64,000 nucleotides of DNA from Pelagicoccus sp. SDUM812003 (GTDB lineage Bacteria; Verrucomicrobiota; Verrucomicrobiia; Opitutales; Opitutaceae), in the NCBI RefSeq assembly GCF_031127815.1, contig NZ_JARXHY010000007.1, forward strand, positions 124,001 through 188,000, given 5' to 3'. Below, one piece after another: positions 25,613 through 35,263 of this stretch (position 1 is its first letter; each line of letters opens with the position of its first letter). The notes beneath the pieces are model-generated. The model worked only from the letters and a program-made list of their open reading frames with translations, did not search any database and was not told where the DNA came from. The translations under genes and the position numbers were made by a program.

Positions 25613-26437
25613 CTAATACAAGTGTTCCTTGACCCAGTATTCTCCGCCGATGACGAGGTATTCATCTTCCCCGCACAGGAGATCGTTTGGTAGAAGGCCG
25701 CTGAAAAAGAGGATTTTTACGAGGGGTACTTTGGCTCCCCACACGGTCGACCCGAACTCCCAGGCCCGCTCCCGATCGGAGGTGAAGGAACAGAGGTTGT
25801 TGAGGCGAATGCAGGACTGGCGTTTGTCGCCGACGCTGATCACCGGATGCTCTTCCGGGTCGTAGGTGCCGCGAAAGAGCTGCAGGTGCTGCTTGTCCGG
25901 ATGAGCTCGCTTCAACTCGTATTGGCAATACTCATACACCAGATCGAGCTGGGCTTCGATGGCGTTGGTGAACGCCGCCCCCTTCACTCGGTCGCGGGCG
26001 AAGGCGTAGTCCTCGTCCTCGCGGTCGATGCGTAGCTTTTTGCGGTGGAAGGTCGGGTAGAGCCCGAAACGACTCTGGACCCAGTACTTGAGCACGGCCC
26101 CCTCGACCGAGCTGCTATCTACGCCCCACTTGGTCAAGTAGCGCAGGTAGCTATTACGGATGCACTGGCCGCTGCGGCCCGAATATTGTTTCCAGTTGTG
26201 CAGGCCGAATTTTACCGAGACGTAATCGTGGAAGAACGTTCCCCGCTCCGATCGGGTGCTCAGTTTGTCGAGCTCGCGAAAGAGCCTCTGATTGGTAGCC
26301 CGTACGCCAATCAGGGAAAGCGGCCTCGGGTCCTCGTTGAACTCGAAGGAGGCGATCTTCCAGGGCGGGATCTCGCAATGGCCGAACCAGATGCTCTCCG
26401 GGGGGAGGCTAGGGGGCGTGGTGATATCGGTCTTCAT
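25613..26437 (-). CDS. draT: NAD+-dinitrogen-reductase ADP-ribosyltransferase
   Basis: 274 residues, the length of Rhodospirillum/Azospirillum DraT. Family blocks are evident: GVRATNQRLF, VEGAVLKYWVQSRFGLYPTFH, AIEAQLDLVYEYCQ, LFRGTYDPEEH (Arg189), RLNNLCSFTSDR (Ser217 region) and GEDEYLVIGGEY, where Glu257-x-Glu259 forms the catalytic E-x-E of the R-S-E class. DraT switches off NifH by ADP-ribosylating one arginine when ammonium or darkness/energy signals appear; Arg114 of the NifH here is the matching target. The gene faces the nif operon from the opposite strand. No draG (the reversing glycohydrolase) lies in the window. Confidence 0.92.
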   Translation of the reverse strand: MKTDITTPPSLPPESIWFGHCEIPPWKIASFEFNEDPRPLSLIGVRATNQRLFRELDKLSTRSERGTFFHDYVSVKFGLHNWKQYSGRSGQCIRNSYLRYLTKWGVDSSSVEGAVLKYWVQSRFGLYPTFHRKKLRIDREDEDYAFARDRVKGAAFTNAIEAQLDLVYEYCQYELKRAHPDKQHLQLFRGTYDPEEHPVISVGDKRQSCIRLNNLCSFTSDRERAWEFGSTVWGAKVPLVKILFFSGLLPNDLLCGEDEYLVIGGEYWVKEHLY

Positions 26438-26891
26438 CGGAGGAGTTTGCCGGCGATTCTCGCTTCAGCGCCGTAAGAAGATGCGTCGGCGGAGCCAGAC
26501 TGGCAAGTGGAGGGGGCGCTTGCCCGCCATTATAAGGAGAGCTTGGTTCGAGGGTAACGATTTCGAATGCTGCTATGCCGGGCCGGAGCCGTTTTGTCTG
26601 TTGACAAAGCCCCCGCGATGGATTGCTGCTTTTCCGTGTCCGCTGCGGGAACGCGACGGACGTTTCAGACGCTCGTTTGTCGAGCTTCATCGGCGCCGCA
26701 TCGACCAGGGCGCGAACGAAAACTAGGCAGCTGCTCCGGCATCGGAAAACGTCAGCTCAACTAGGCTGGCTTTCGCTATTCGCAAAAAAAGACGCGAATG
26801 GCTCATGTTTTGATTGATTTCCGGCAGCGCGCACTTACGGTTCTCCGCCTTTTCCCGGGAGATCCCCTCTAGAGAAAACGAATTTCTAACC
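26438..26891. other. Gene-free gap between draT and rplY
   Basis: About 450 bases lie upstream of both flanking genes. No convincing coding frame or RNA gene is seen. A small ATTCGC/GCGAAT hairpin around an A-rich loop is at about 26778-26800. Promoters for draT and rplY must lie here but no clear boxes were identified. Confidence 0.4.
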
Positions 26892-27446
26892 ATGAAAACG
26901 CTCACAATCAACGCTTCCAATCGCAACCAGGCGGGTTCTGCCGCTTCTGGCCGTCTTCGCGCTGAAGGCCGCGTGCCAGCCGTCGTTTACGGCAAGAGCA
27001 AGGAGCCGGAAAACCTTTCCGTCGACGCTCGCGAGCTGCGCAGTCTCCTCCGTACCATCGGAAACAACACACCTGTTGTGCAGCTCAAGTCCGGCGAAAG
27101 CGCGGCGCGCACCTCGATCATCAAGGAAGTGCAGCGTCACCCGATCAAGGACAGCTACACGCACATCGATTTTCAGGAAGTCGCTGACGACGAGCTGGTC
27201 GAAATCGAAGTGCCTGTGCACCCGGTCGGCGAGGCATGGGGCGTGAAGAACGAGAACGCCACTATCGAAACCGTTTCCCAGACCGTGCTGGTGCGTTGCT
27301 TGCCCAAGGACATTCCCGAGTCCATCAACGCCGACGTCACCGCTCTCAAGGTGGGCGACAGTTTGCACGTCAGCGAGCTCCCGGCCATCGACGGCGTCAA
27401 GTACCTCGACGCTCCCGCCCAGCCGGTGTTCGCGGTCGTAAAGTAG
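26892..27446 (+). CDS. rplY: 50S ribosomal protein L25/CTC
   Basis: 184 residues, the long (CTC/TL5) form: an N-terminal 5S rRNA-binding L25 domain (RLRAEGRVPAVVYGK) plus the C-terminal CTC domain (VEIEVPVHPVGEAWGVKNENA). The ATG at 26892 is where homology begins (MKTLTINASNRNQ). It starts the conserved run rplY-pth-rpsF-ssb-rplI and is followed by a terminator-like hairpin, so readthrough or a second promoter is needed for pth. Confidence 0.93.
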   Translation: MKTLTINASNRNQAGSAASGRLRAEGRVPAVVYGKSKEPENLSVDARELRSLLRTIGNNTPVVQLKSGESAARTSIIKEVQRHPIKDSYTHIDFQEVADDELVEIEVPVHPVGEAWGVKNENATIETVSQTVLVRCLPKDIPESINADVTALKVGDSLHVSELPAIDGVKYLDAPAQPVFAVVK

Positions 27447-27462
27447 GGCTGACCTTTTTCCC

Positions 27463-27497
27463 GGCGGACCGACGCCTCGCAGCGGTTCGCCTTTTTT
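27463..27497 (+). terminator. Intrinsic terminator between rplY and pth
   Basis: GGCGGACCG at 27463-27471 pairs with CGGTTCGCC at 27483-27491 (9 bp, one G-U), followed by six T. Confidence 0.8.
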
Positions 27498-27525
27498 GTT
27501 CTTTCCACAACTTTTAGAACGGCAG

Positions 27526-28131
27526 ATGAGCTTCCGGTTGGTAGTCGGTCTAGGCAATCCCGGTAGCGAGTATGTCAGCACACGCCACAACATTGGCTTT
27601 CGCGTGCTCGACGCTTTCGCGGACAATCGCGGGGCCGAGCCCTGGAAGAAGGAGCGATCCTTCAAAGGCGAGCTGACCTCGATGGTGGACGACGCCTTCG
27701 GCAAAGTGATTCTTCTCAAGCCCCAGACCTACATGAACGATAGCGGACGCTGCGTGCAAAAGGTCTGCAGCTACTACAAGATTCCGCCCGAGGAGATGGC
27801 GGTGGTCTACGACGAGCTCAACCTGGAGCTCGGCGAGGTGAAGATCAGCCTTGCTGGCAGCGCCGGAGGGCACAATGGCGTAGCTGACATTCTAAGCCGC
27901 ATCGCCCCGCGTTTCGCCCGGGTGAGGGTGGGCATCGGCCAAAAGCCGCTCAAGGAAATGGCCTTGGCGGACTACGTTCTAAGCAAATTTTCCAGCGACG
28001 AGGAAACCATCGTCGCAGCCTCGATGGAGCGTTACGTGGACAGTCTGGTACGACTGCTGCGGGATGGACCGGAGATGGCCATGAATCATATCAATCGAAA
28101 AAAGAAAAACGATGACAGCAACAGCATCTAA
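27526..28131 (+). CDS. pth: Peptidyl-tRNA hydrolase
   Basis: 201 residues. It frees tRNA from peptidyl-tRNA that drops off ribosomes. The signature FRLVVGLGNPGSEYVSTRHNIGF includes the active-site His of RHNIG. KPQTYMNDSGRCV and GSAGGHNGVADI complete the substrate site. The ATG at 27526 gives the usual MSFRLVVGLGNPG start. Its last 20 bases overlap the rpsF start, so the two are translated as a coupled pair. Confidence 0.95.
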   Translation: MSFRLVVGLGNPGSEYVSTRHNIGFRVLDAFADNRGAEPWKKERSFKGELTSMVDDAFGKVILLKPQTYMNDSGRCVQKVCSYYKIPPEEMAVVYDELNLELGEVKISLAGSAGGHNGVADILSRIAPRFARVRVGIGQKPLKEMALADYVLSKFSSDEETIVAASMERYVDSLVRLLRDGPEMAMNHINRKKKNDDSNSI

Positions 28132-28408
28132 CTACAGAGCAACCTTCATCCTCGACACCCGTGGTCGTGAGGAGAGCGTCGAAGACCTGATCGAAGGCCT
28201 GAAGGCCGAGCTTTCGGAAGCCGGCGCGGAAGTGACCAAGGTGGAAGACCTCGGCCGCAAGGACTTCGCTCGGATTCCCGACGTCAAGTACGAGAGTGGC
28301 GTTTACGTGCAGTACGAGTTCTCGGGATCCGCAGAGACCCCGGCAGCCGTTCTGGAAAAACTTCGCTTGAACAAACTGGTGTCGCACAAGATGATTCAGA
28401 AGGCGTAA
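28112..28408 (+). CDS. rpsF: 30S ribosomal protein S6
   Basis: 98 residues, typical for S6. The ferredoxin-like fold begins with YRATFILDTRGREESVEDLIE and ends KLRLNKLVSHKMI. It overlaps the end of pth by 20 bases and precedes ssb by 36 bases. The usual partner rpsR (S18) is not in this cluster. Confidence 0.9.
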   Translation: MTATASNYRATFILDTRGREESVEDLIEGLKAELSEAGAEVTKVEDLGRKDFARIPDVKYESGVYVQYEFSGSAETPAAVLEKLRLNKLVSHKMIQKA

Positions 28409-28444
28409 CGCCTCAACTGAACCCTTATCCCCACCGTTTGATCC

Positions 28445-28897
28445 ATGGCTAACTTCAATAGAGTAATCCTCCTAGGCAACCTGACCCGCGACCCCGAGTT
28501 GCGCACCACTCCGAGAGGCACCGCGGTGTGCCAGTTCGGCATGGCGGTCAATCGCACCTACCGCACCAGCGATAGTGGCGAGACCCAGGAGGAAACCACC
28601 TTTGTCGATCTGGAAGCATGGGGCAAGCAGGCGGAAATCATTTCCAAGTACGTTACCAAGGGCAACCCGCTCTTTGTGGAAGGTCGCTTGAAGTTCGATT
28701 CCTGGGAGTCGAAGGAAGGCGAGAAGCGCAGCAAGCTGAAGGTCATCGTTGAAAACATGCAGCTCATGGGCGGCCGCAGCGGCGGCGAGGGCGGTCAGTC
28801 CTCCGGCAGTTACGCTCCGGCTCAGCGCTCCAACGCTCCTTCCTCATCAAACAAACCCGCTCCAAGCGACGACATCGAAGAAGACGTGCCATTCTGA
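28445..28897 (+). CDS. ssb: Single-stranded DNA-binding protein
   Basis: 150 residues. An OB-fold (FNRVILLGNLTRDPELRTTP, then FVDLEAWGKQAEIISKYV) is followed by a flexible Gly/Ser/Pro-rich linker and the acidic tip DDIEEDVPF. That tip recruits replication and repair proteins. It coats ssDNA at replication forks. The rpsF-ssb-rplI-dnaB order is widely conserved. Confidence 0.96.
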   Translation: MANFNRVILLGNLTRDPELRTTPRGTAVCQFGMAVNRTYRTSDSGETQEETTFVDLEAWGKQAEIISKYVTKGNPLFVEGRLKFDSWESKEGEKRSKLKVIVENMQLMGGRSGGEGGQSSGSYAPAQRSNAPSSSNKPAPSDDIEEDVPF

Positions 28898-28951
28898 AAC
28901 GGCCGGCGATTCGCAACAACAATTTAGCATACACTTAACCACTCGCATATC

Positions 28952-29467
28952 ATGGCAACCAGCGAAGTACTACTCATCGAGCCCGTTGAAGGTCTCGGCG
29001 GCGAAGGCGATCAAGTAAAAGTAAAAGCGGGCTTCGCTCGCAACTTCCTCCTTCCTACCAAGAAGGCGATCCCCGTCAACCGTTCCAATCGCAAGCAGAT
29101 CGAAGCCCTCAAGGCCCGTCGGGCCGAGCGCGAAGCCAAGAACCTCGAAGACGCGAAGGCTCAGGCGGCCAAGCTCGCCGAGACTCAGATCGGCATCGCG
29201 GTCAAGACTGGCGAAGCGGGCCGCATGTTCGGCGCCGTCACCTCCATCCACATCCACGAGAAGCTTTCCGAAGCGGGCTACGAGATCGACCGCAAGAAGA
29301 TCCACCTCGACCAGCCCATCAAGGAGCTCGGTCAGCACGTCTTCATCGTGAAGATCCATCCTGAAGTGGAGGTCGAGATGAAGATCGACGTGGTTTCGGA
29401 AAATCCGATCGTCGAAGCGGACGCTGAAGAAGCCGAAGCCAAGGAAGAAGAAGCTTCCGCAGAGTAA
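28952..29467 (+). CDS. rplI: 50S ribosomal protein L9
   Basis: 171 residues. The N-terminal domain has EVLLIEPVEGLGGEGDQVKVKAGFARNFLLP (given by its key parts: GLGxxGD and GFARNFL). A long helical connector of charged residues and a C-terminal domain (KIHLDQPIKELGQHVFIVKIH) follow. A 20-residue Glu/Ala-rich tail (EADAEEAEAKEEEASAE) extends past the usual end. Confidence 0.94.
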   Translation: MATSEVLLIEPVEGLGGEGDQVKVKAGFARNFLLPTKKAIPVNRSNRKQIEALKARRAEREAKNLEDAKAQAAKLAETQIGIAVKTGEAGRMFGAVTSIHIHEKLSEAGYEIDRKKIHLDQPIKELGQHVFIVKIHPEVEVEMKIDVVSENPIVEADAEEAEAKEEEASAE

Positions 29468-29492
29468 TCCTTATCAGGCTTGACGATCCCGC

Positions 29493-30902
29493 ATGTCGAA
29501 CAAGCCGTTTTCGGGGCGCGACGCCCCTGCAATGAATTCTAGCCCGGCGCTCTCCACGATCGCCGGGCGAACCTTGCCGCATAGTCCAAATGCGGAGAAA
29601 GGCCTCCTCGCCGCATGTTTGCTGGACCCGGCCGAGATCATCTCGCGCTGCATGGCCCAGAAGCTGCCGCCGGAGGCTTTCTACAATCCGGCCAACCAGG
29701 TCATCTTCCAGGTTTGCTGCGAGCTCTTCGAAGGGAAGAGCATGCTCGACGCCCAGATCCTGGCGGAGGAACTGCGCAGCCGAGGAAAGCTGGACGAAGT
29801 CGGCGGACCGCTGTACGTGGCGGAGCTCACCTCCCACATCGAGACCACTGCCCACGCCAACTACTTTCTCGACAAGGTCCGCGAGCACTTCACGCGTCGC
29901 CGTTTGATCTCCACCGCGACCAAGAGCTTGGAGAAATGCTTCGAAAACGGGGACGGCTCCATCGAGATGCTCATCGACGAAGTGGAAAAGGAGATTTACG
30001 CCATCTCCGACGAGCAGGTTGCCGACACCTCGCGCTCCATTCGCGAATCCGTCGACGAGGCGGTGAACTTGGTGAAGCGCATGCTGGAGGGAAAGGGCCA
30101 GCTCACCGGGCTCTCCACCGGCTATCGCGACTTGGACAAGATGACCAACGGCATCAAGTCCACCGAAATGATCGTGCTGGCGGCTCGTCCCTCCATGGGC
30201 AAGACCAGTTTGGCTCTCAATATCGCCGAAGCGATCGCCATGCCCCGCGACCCGAAGGCGAAAAAGGCCGGCGTGCTGGTCTTCAGCCTGGAAATGGGCG
30301 CCGAGCAGCTCGCCATGCGAATGCTTACCGGCCGGGCTCGCGTCAGTTCGCAGCGCTTGCGCGAAGGTTTCGTCAACAAGGAGGAGCAGCAGCGCCTGGC
30401 CGCCGCGGCCATCGAGCTCAAGCAGGCTCCGCTCTGGATCGACGACGCTTCGCAGGTCACCATCAACCAGCTGCGAGCCAAGTCGCGCCGCGTTTTCGCC
30501 CGCAATCCAGGCATGGGACTGATCGTGGTCGACTACCTGCAGCTGCTCGCCGGCACCGATCCGCGCGTGCCTCGAGAACAGCAGATCGCGGAAATCTCGC
30601 GAGGAATTAAGGGGCTTGCGAAGGAACTCAAGGTGCCGGTGATTGTTCTAAGTCAGCTCAACCGCGACTCCGAGAAGGAGAAGCGTCAGCCCAAGCTTTC
30701 CGACCTGCGCGAATCAGGCTCGATCGAGCAAGACGCTGACGTGGTCCTTCTTTTAGCTCGACCTAAGGACGCAGGTGACGATTTTTCCGTTGCAGCTGAC
30801 GAGGCCGACCTAATCATCGCCAAGCAACGTGCCGGACCCGTAGGCGAAGTTAAGCTCAAATTCATCAAAGACATCACTCGTTTTGAAGACTACACGGAAT
30901 AG
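29493..30902 (+). CDS. dnaB: Replicative DNA helicase
   Basis: 469 residues. The N-terminal DnaB domain (PHSPNAEKGLLAACLLDP) is followed by the RecA-like helicase core: Walker A ARPSMGKTSLALNIA, Walker B GLIVVDYLQLL, and the arginine-finger region SDLRESGSIEQDADVVLLL. It unwinds DNA ahead of the fork as a hexamer. It starts 25 bases after rplI and ends 10 bases before the chosen bamA start. Confidence 0.96.
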   Translation: MSNKPFSGRDAPAMNSSPALSTIAGRTLPHSPNAEKGLLAACLLDPAEIISRCMAQKLPPEAFYNPANQVIFQVCCELFEGKSMLDAQILAEELRSRGKLDEVGGPLYVAELTSHIETTAHANYFLDKVREHFTRRRLISTATKSLEKCFENGDGSIEMLIDEVEKEIYAISDEQVADTSRSIRESVDEAVNLVKRMLEGKGQLTGLSTGYRDLDKMTNGIKSTEMIVLAARPSMGKTSLALNIAEAIAMPRDPKAKKAGVLVFSLEMGAEQLAMRMLTGRARVSSQRLREGFVNKEEQQRLAAAAIELKQAPLWIDDASQVTINQLRAKSRRVFARNPGMGLIVVDYLQLLAGTDPRVPREQQIAEISRGIKGLAKELKVPVIVLSQLNRDSEKEKRQPKLSDLRESGSIEQDADVVLLLARPKDAGDDFSVAADEADLIIAKQRAGPVGEVKLKFIKDITRFEDYTE

Positions 30903-30912
30903 CCTCTCCCAT

Positions 30913-33381
30913 ATGGCGCGCTTATCCTTCGCGCTGTTCCTCCTCCCACTCAGCATCCTGACGCTTTCCGCTCAAACCGAAGAGCCAGAGCCTCCCACGA
31001 TACGAAAGCTGATCATCAACTTCACCGGCTTGTCCAACGTGAACGCTGAGGTCGCTCGAGCCAACATGTCGTTGCGCGAAGGCGAGCCCTACGACCCGGT
31101 GATGGTCGATCGCGACATCCGCTCCCTCTACCGGTCCAACCTTTTCGAATACATCGAAGCTCGCGTCGCTCCGGTGGACGAGGACGAGATCGATGTCATC
31201 TTCGACATTCGCCCAAAGTTTCGCATCTCCGCCATCATCTTCGAAGGCAACGAGAAGCTCAAGGACGGCAAGCTCAAGCGGGAGATCGAGCTGGTGGAAA
31301 ACCAGACCCTCAACGAGCCGCGCGTGAAGGCCGCTTCCGAAACGCTGCAGGAGCTATATCTGAAAAAAGGGTTCTCCCAGGCTCGCGTGGACTACCAGAT
31401 CGATCGCAGCGCCGTCACGGGTTTCGCCACCGTGACCTTCCAGATCAAGGAAGGGCGCAAGTTCAAGATCGGCAAAGTCGCTTTCGAGGGCAACGAGAAC
31501 ATCAAGGACCGCAAGCTCAAGAAGTCCATGGAGACCCGCAAGTGGGGCCTTCTCTCGATCTTTACCGGCAGCGGCCGCTTCGACCGCGACCAGTTCGAGG
31601 ATGACCTGGAGTCGCTCAAGGACGCCTACCGCAAGGAGGGCTACCTCGATGTGGAAATCGATCCGACCGACGTGCAGTTCTCCTATCCGAGCGACAACCG
31701 CATGCGCATCGATATCCAAGTGGACGAGGGCAAGCAGTACCGCATCGGGAATATCGAGTTCGTGGGCAACGACATTTACGAGGATTCCGTGCTGCGTCTG
31801 ATGCTGCGTTCAGTGCCCGGATCGGTCTACAAACCCGAAAAGCTGGACGAGGACGTGAACCGACTGGAGGATTTCTACGGCCAGTTCGGATACATGGAAA
31901 CGCGAGTTCGTCTGGTTCGCGTGCCCAACGTGCAGACCGGCGACATCGATATCCAGTACGTGGTGCGCGAGAGCGAGAAATTCCTCGTCGAATCCATCGA
32001 CATCGAAGGGAACACTAAGACCAAGAGCGTGGTGGTGCTTCGCGAGCTGGCTCTCAGCCCAGGCAGCACCTTCGACAGCGTGCGCATGGAGTCCAGCCGT
32101 ATGCGTTTGGACAATACGCGATACTTCGAAGACACAAACGTCACCTCCCAGTCCACAAACATCCCCGGCCGCAAGGATTTGCGCATCACGTTCCGCGAAG
32201 GCCGTACCGGAAACTTCTCCTTCGGCGCTGGCTTCAGCTCCCTGGAAAAGGGCGTCTTCTTTATCGAGCTCACGCAGTCGAACTTCGATATTCTCAACTG
32301 GCGCGGCGCCTTCCAGGGCGATGGTCAGAAGTTCCGCCTCAAGGCTCAGCTCGGCGGCCGCTCCACCTCCACCATTCTAGCGTTCGAGGAGCCTTGGCTG
32401 TTTGAAAAGCGCTTGGCGCTTGGTATCCAACTTTTCAACACCACGACCGACTACGAGTCTGACTACTATGACTCCGAACGCCGCGGTTTTGAAATCTCCC
32501 TTCGCAAGCGATTGATCGAACTGATCGAAGGTCGCGTATCCTACGGACTTTCCAAACAGGACTACGGTTCCGCGGTCGATTCGAACACTGGCACTCCGGA
32601 ACAGATTCGCCGCCAGCTGCTGAACAGCATCGGCACCACATCTCGCCTCAATCTCCTGCTTATTCGCGATACCCGCGACCGCATCATTAACTCCCACCGC
32701 GGCATGCGTCTGGAACTCGACATGCATTACGCCGGCGACTTCCTCGGGGGGGATTTCGAGTTCTACAAGCTCGAGTCGCGCAACGCCCTCTACCTGCCGC
32801 TTTCCGAGCGACTTACTCAGACGCTCGAGTTTCTCGTTCGCTTCGGCATCGTTGACGAACTTGACGAAGACGATCCGACGTCCGTAGTGCCTTGGAACGA
32901 GCGCTTCTTCCTAGGCGGCCCGAACACCTTGCGCGGTTTCGAGTACCGTGACGTCAGCCCGCGGGAGTACGGCGGCCAGATCCGCACCAACCCCTTCACG
33001 GGAGCCAAGTCGTTGTTGAAAACGCCGCCAGTCTACATCGGTGGCAAGACCTACGGAATGTTTGGCGCCGAGTATTCCTTCGGCTTGACCGAGGACTTCC
33101 GAATCGCGGCCTTCTACGATGGTGGTTTCGTTAATAAGGAAGCGGGCGATTTCGGTATCGATCGCGAGAACATTTACTACGAATACGGAGGCGAAACCTA
33201 CTTGGCTGGAAACAACCGAAGCGGTTGGAATGACAACTACGGATTCGGCATCCGTATGTCCATGATGGGTACTCCGCTACGCCTCGACTACGCCATCCCG
33301 CTCACTACGGACGGACCTTCCGAGCAGGGCGGCAACGACAATGGCGGACAATTCAACTTTACATTTGGAAGCAGATTCTAA
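30913..33381 (+). CDS. bamA: Outer-membrane protein assembly factor BamA
   Basis: 822 residues from the ATG at 30913, chosen because it begins a clean signal peptide (MARLSFALFLLPLSILTLS-A). Five POTRA repeats follow (about residues 30-440; for example IIFEGNEKLKDGKLKREIE and VAFEGNENIKDRKLKKSME). A 16-strand Omp85 barrel with the conserved loop-6 motif NTLRGFE comes next. It folds beta-barrel proteins into the outer membrane, which proves a Gram-negative envelope. It is followed within 31 bases by the Skp-like chaperone gene, its functional partner. Confidence 0.94.
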   Translation: MARLSFALFLLPLSILTLSAQTEEPEPPTIRKLIINFTGLSNVNAEVARANMSLREGEPYDPVMVDRDIRSLYRSNLFEYIEARVAPVDEDEIDVIFDIRPKFRISAIIFEGNEKLKDGKLKREIELVENQTLNEPRVKAASETLQELYLKKGFSQARVDYQIDRSAVTGFATVTFQIKEGRKFKIGKVAFEGNENIKDRKLKKSMETRKWGLLSIFTGSGRFDRDQFEDDLESLKDAYRKEGYLDVEIDPTDVQFSYPSDNRMRIDIQVDEGKQYRIGNIEFVGNDIYEDSVLRLMLRSVPGSVYKPEKLDEDVNRLEDFYGQFGYMETRVRLVRVPNVQTGDIDIQYVVRESEKFLVESIDIEGNTKTKSVVVLRELALSPGSTFDSVRMESSRMRLDNTRYFEDTNVTSQSTNIPGRKDLRITFREGRTGNFSFGAGFSSLEKGVFFIELTQSNFDILNWRGAFQGDGQKFRLKAQLGGRSTSTILAFEEPWLFEKRLALGIQLFNTTTDYESDYYDSERRGFEISLRKRLIELIEGRVSYGLSKQDYGSAVDSNTGTPEQIRRQLLNSIGTTSRLNLLLIRDTRDRIINSHRGMRLELDMHYAGDFLGGDFEFYKLESRNALYLPLSERLTQTLEFLVRFGIVDELDEDDPTSVVPWNERFFLGGPNTLRGFEYRDVSPREYGGQIRTNPFTGAKSLLKTPPVYIGGKTYGMFGAEYSFGLTEDFRIAAFYDGGFVNKEAGDFGIDRENIYYEYGGETYLAGNNRSGWNDNYGFGIRMSMMGTPLRLDYAIPLTTDGPSEQGGNDNGGQFNFTFGSRF

Positions 33382-33412
33382 TTCCTCTCCCCAACACGAA
33401 CCCTTACGATTT

Positions 33413-34009
33413 ATGACCCGTTTCAAGTCCCTCCTATGCCTTTTCAGTGCCATCGCTATGGCTGCCGCAACAGCGAACGCTGCCGAAGACGTCATCCTAA
33501 CCGTCAAGGTCGACGAGGCGCTGAACAAGTACTACAAGGTTGAGCAGTTCCTCTCCGAGATGGAAGAGAGTGAAACGAAGGCTCGCGAAAAGGCCACCGC
33601 CATGGAAACCGAAATCAACGCTCAGGTGACCGTTTTCGAAGAGCTGCGCGAGCAGGCTCAAAGCGACATCTTGACCGAGGAGGCTCGCAAGGAAGCCATG
33701 CAGGATGGTCAGGCGAAAGCTCAGGAGATCCAGGCCAAGGATCAGGAGCTGCGCAAGTTCCTATCCGAGACGCAGCGTCAGTTCGCGGCTCGCCGCCAGC
33801 AGCAGCTCAACCTCTTCTACCAGGACATCGCCGAAGTGGTGAACGAGATCTCCGAGGAGCGTAGCGCTACCTTGGTCATCGACATCACCGCTCGCGCTGG
33901 AGATGGCCGCGCCCCGGTTCTCTACACCGACGGTTCCTACGACATCACTCCTGAAGTGATCACTCGCATCAACGCGACCAAGGGCATGGAAGAGGAAGCC
34001 GCCGAATAG
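33413..34009 (+). CDS. Skp/OmpH-family periplasmic chaperone
   Basis: 198 residues from the ATG at 33413. A signal peptide (MTRFKSLLCLFSAIAMAAA, cleaved near ANA-A) is followed by a long Glu/Lys/Gln-rich coiled coil (about 55-150), the tentacle structure of Skp. The C-terminal segment returns to the body domain (SATLVIDITARAG, APVLYTDGSYDIT). It would hold unfolded outer-membrane proteins on their way to BamA, encoded just upstream. A terminator follows. Confidence 0.87.
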   Translation: MTRFKSLLCLFSAIAMAAATANAAEDVILTVKVDEALNKYYKVEQFLSEMEESETKAREKATAMETEINAQVTVFEELREQAQSDILTEEARKEAMQDGQAKAQEIQAKDQELRKFLSETQRQFAARRQQQLNLFYQDIAEVVNEISEERSATLVIDITARAGDGRAPVLYTDGSYDITPEVITRINATKGMEEEAAE

Positions 34010-34040
34010 GGCGTTCCTTTCCATGTAGATTACACTTTCT

Positions 34041-34066
34041 AGCCCTGCCTTTCTGGCGGGGCTTTT
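34041..34066 (+). terminator. Intrinsic terminator after the skp-like gene
   Basis: AGCCCTGCC (34041-34049) pairs with GGCGGGGCT (34055-34063) around TTTCT, followed by a short T-run. Confidence 0.75.
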
Positions 34067-34135
34067 CTATTTTCAAGCGGATTGCCTCCGGAAGCCTTGG
34101 CGCTCACGCTCAATCTCCTTTTCAAAGTCACACGC

Positions 34136-35176
34136 ATGGACGTTTCTCTGTCTCTCAACACCATCTTGGATCGCGTCACCTACAGCTCCTACGAAGGCGA
34201 GCTCGGGGTGCGAGCCATCACGGGAGTTTCCTCGCTCACGGAAGCCCAGACGGGCGAGGCCTGTTTCGTCTCCTCCAACAAGTACGCCCGGGAATTGGAA
34301 GCCAGCAAGGCCTCCTTGGTCATCCTAGGCGAGGATGTCGAAGCCAGCCCCAAGGAGGGGCAGCTGTTTCTGCGAGTGGAGCATCCCTCCATCGAAATCG
34401 CCAAGCTTTGCGAGCTCATCGAACGTGCTATGTGGGTGAAGCCGGCTCCGGGAATACACCGCATGGCGGAGATCGCGGACTCGGCGGAGATCGATCCGAG
34501 CGCCAGCATCGCCGCGTTTGTGACCATCGGCGAGGGGGCCGTGGTGGGCCCGAGATGCGTCATCGGATCCGGATCTCGCATCGGCGAGAACTGTCGGCTC
34601 GGCGAGGATTGCTGGCTGGGAGCCAACGTCTCGATCGAACGCGATTCCGTATTGGGAAAACGAGTACGAATCCATGCGTCTACCGTGATTGGAGCGGACG
34701 GTTTCGGGTACGAGTTCGAGGCCGGGCGCCATCGCAAGGTGCCGCAGATCGGATCGGTGCTGATCGGAGACGACGTAGAGATCGGAGCAAACACCACCAT
34801 CGATCGCGGCCGCTTTGGTCCGACGCGAATCGGGGAGGGCACCAAGATCGACAATCTGGTGCAGGTCGGCCACAACTGCGACATCGGCAAGCACTGCATC
34901 CTCTGCGCCCAGGTAGGGCTCGCTGGCAGCACCACGTTGGGCAACTACGTGGTCATGGGCGCCCGCTCGGGAGCGGCAGGACACCTCACCATAGGCGACG
35001 GGGCTCAGCTGTCGGGCGAATGCGTGGCCTACGCGGATGTGCAGGGGGGCGGCAAATACGGCGGCTCGCCGGCAGTGTCGCTCATCGCCCATCAGCGCAT
35101 CACAGTGTTGAGGCGTCGCCTGCCCGATTTGTTCAGGCGCCTCAAGCGAGTGGAAGCCCAACTGCTCCAGGATTAG
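34136..35176 (+). CDS. lpxD: UDP-3-O-(3-hydroxyacyl)glucosamine N-acyltransferase
   Basis: 346 residues from the ATG at 34136. It adds the second acyl chain in lipid A synthesis. The N-terminal uridine-binding domain ([18 protein letters not shown]) is followed by about ten left-handed beta-helix hexapeptide repeats (for example [16 protein letters not shown]). The catalytic His is in QVGHNCDIG. The C-terminal helix ends the protein. It fits with bamA and skp as an envelope-building group. Confidence 0.92.
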   Translation: MDVSLSLNTILDRVTYSSYEGELGVRAITGVSSLTEAQTGEACFVSSNKYARELEASKASLVILGEDVEASPKEGQLFLRVEHPSIEIAKLCELIERAMWVKPAPGIHRMAEIADSAEIDPSASIAAFVTIGEGAVVGPRCVIGSGSRIGENCRLGEDCWLGANVSIERDSVLGKRVRIHASTVIGADGFGYEFEAGRHRKVPQIGSVLIGDDVEIGANTTIDRGRFGPTRIGEGTKIDNLVQVGHNCDIGKHCILCAQVGLAGSTTLGNYVVMGARSGAAGHLTIGDGAQLSGECVAYADVQGGGKYGGSPAVSLIAHQRITVLRRRLPDLFRRLKRVEAQLLQD

Positions 35177-35263
35177 GCCATTTCGTTCTGTGCATGCGGC
35201 GTGGCTCTGCTACAAACGCGCTTCCTTCCTCTTCTCTCCAATCCACACACTTACCAAAACGCC

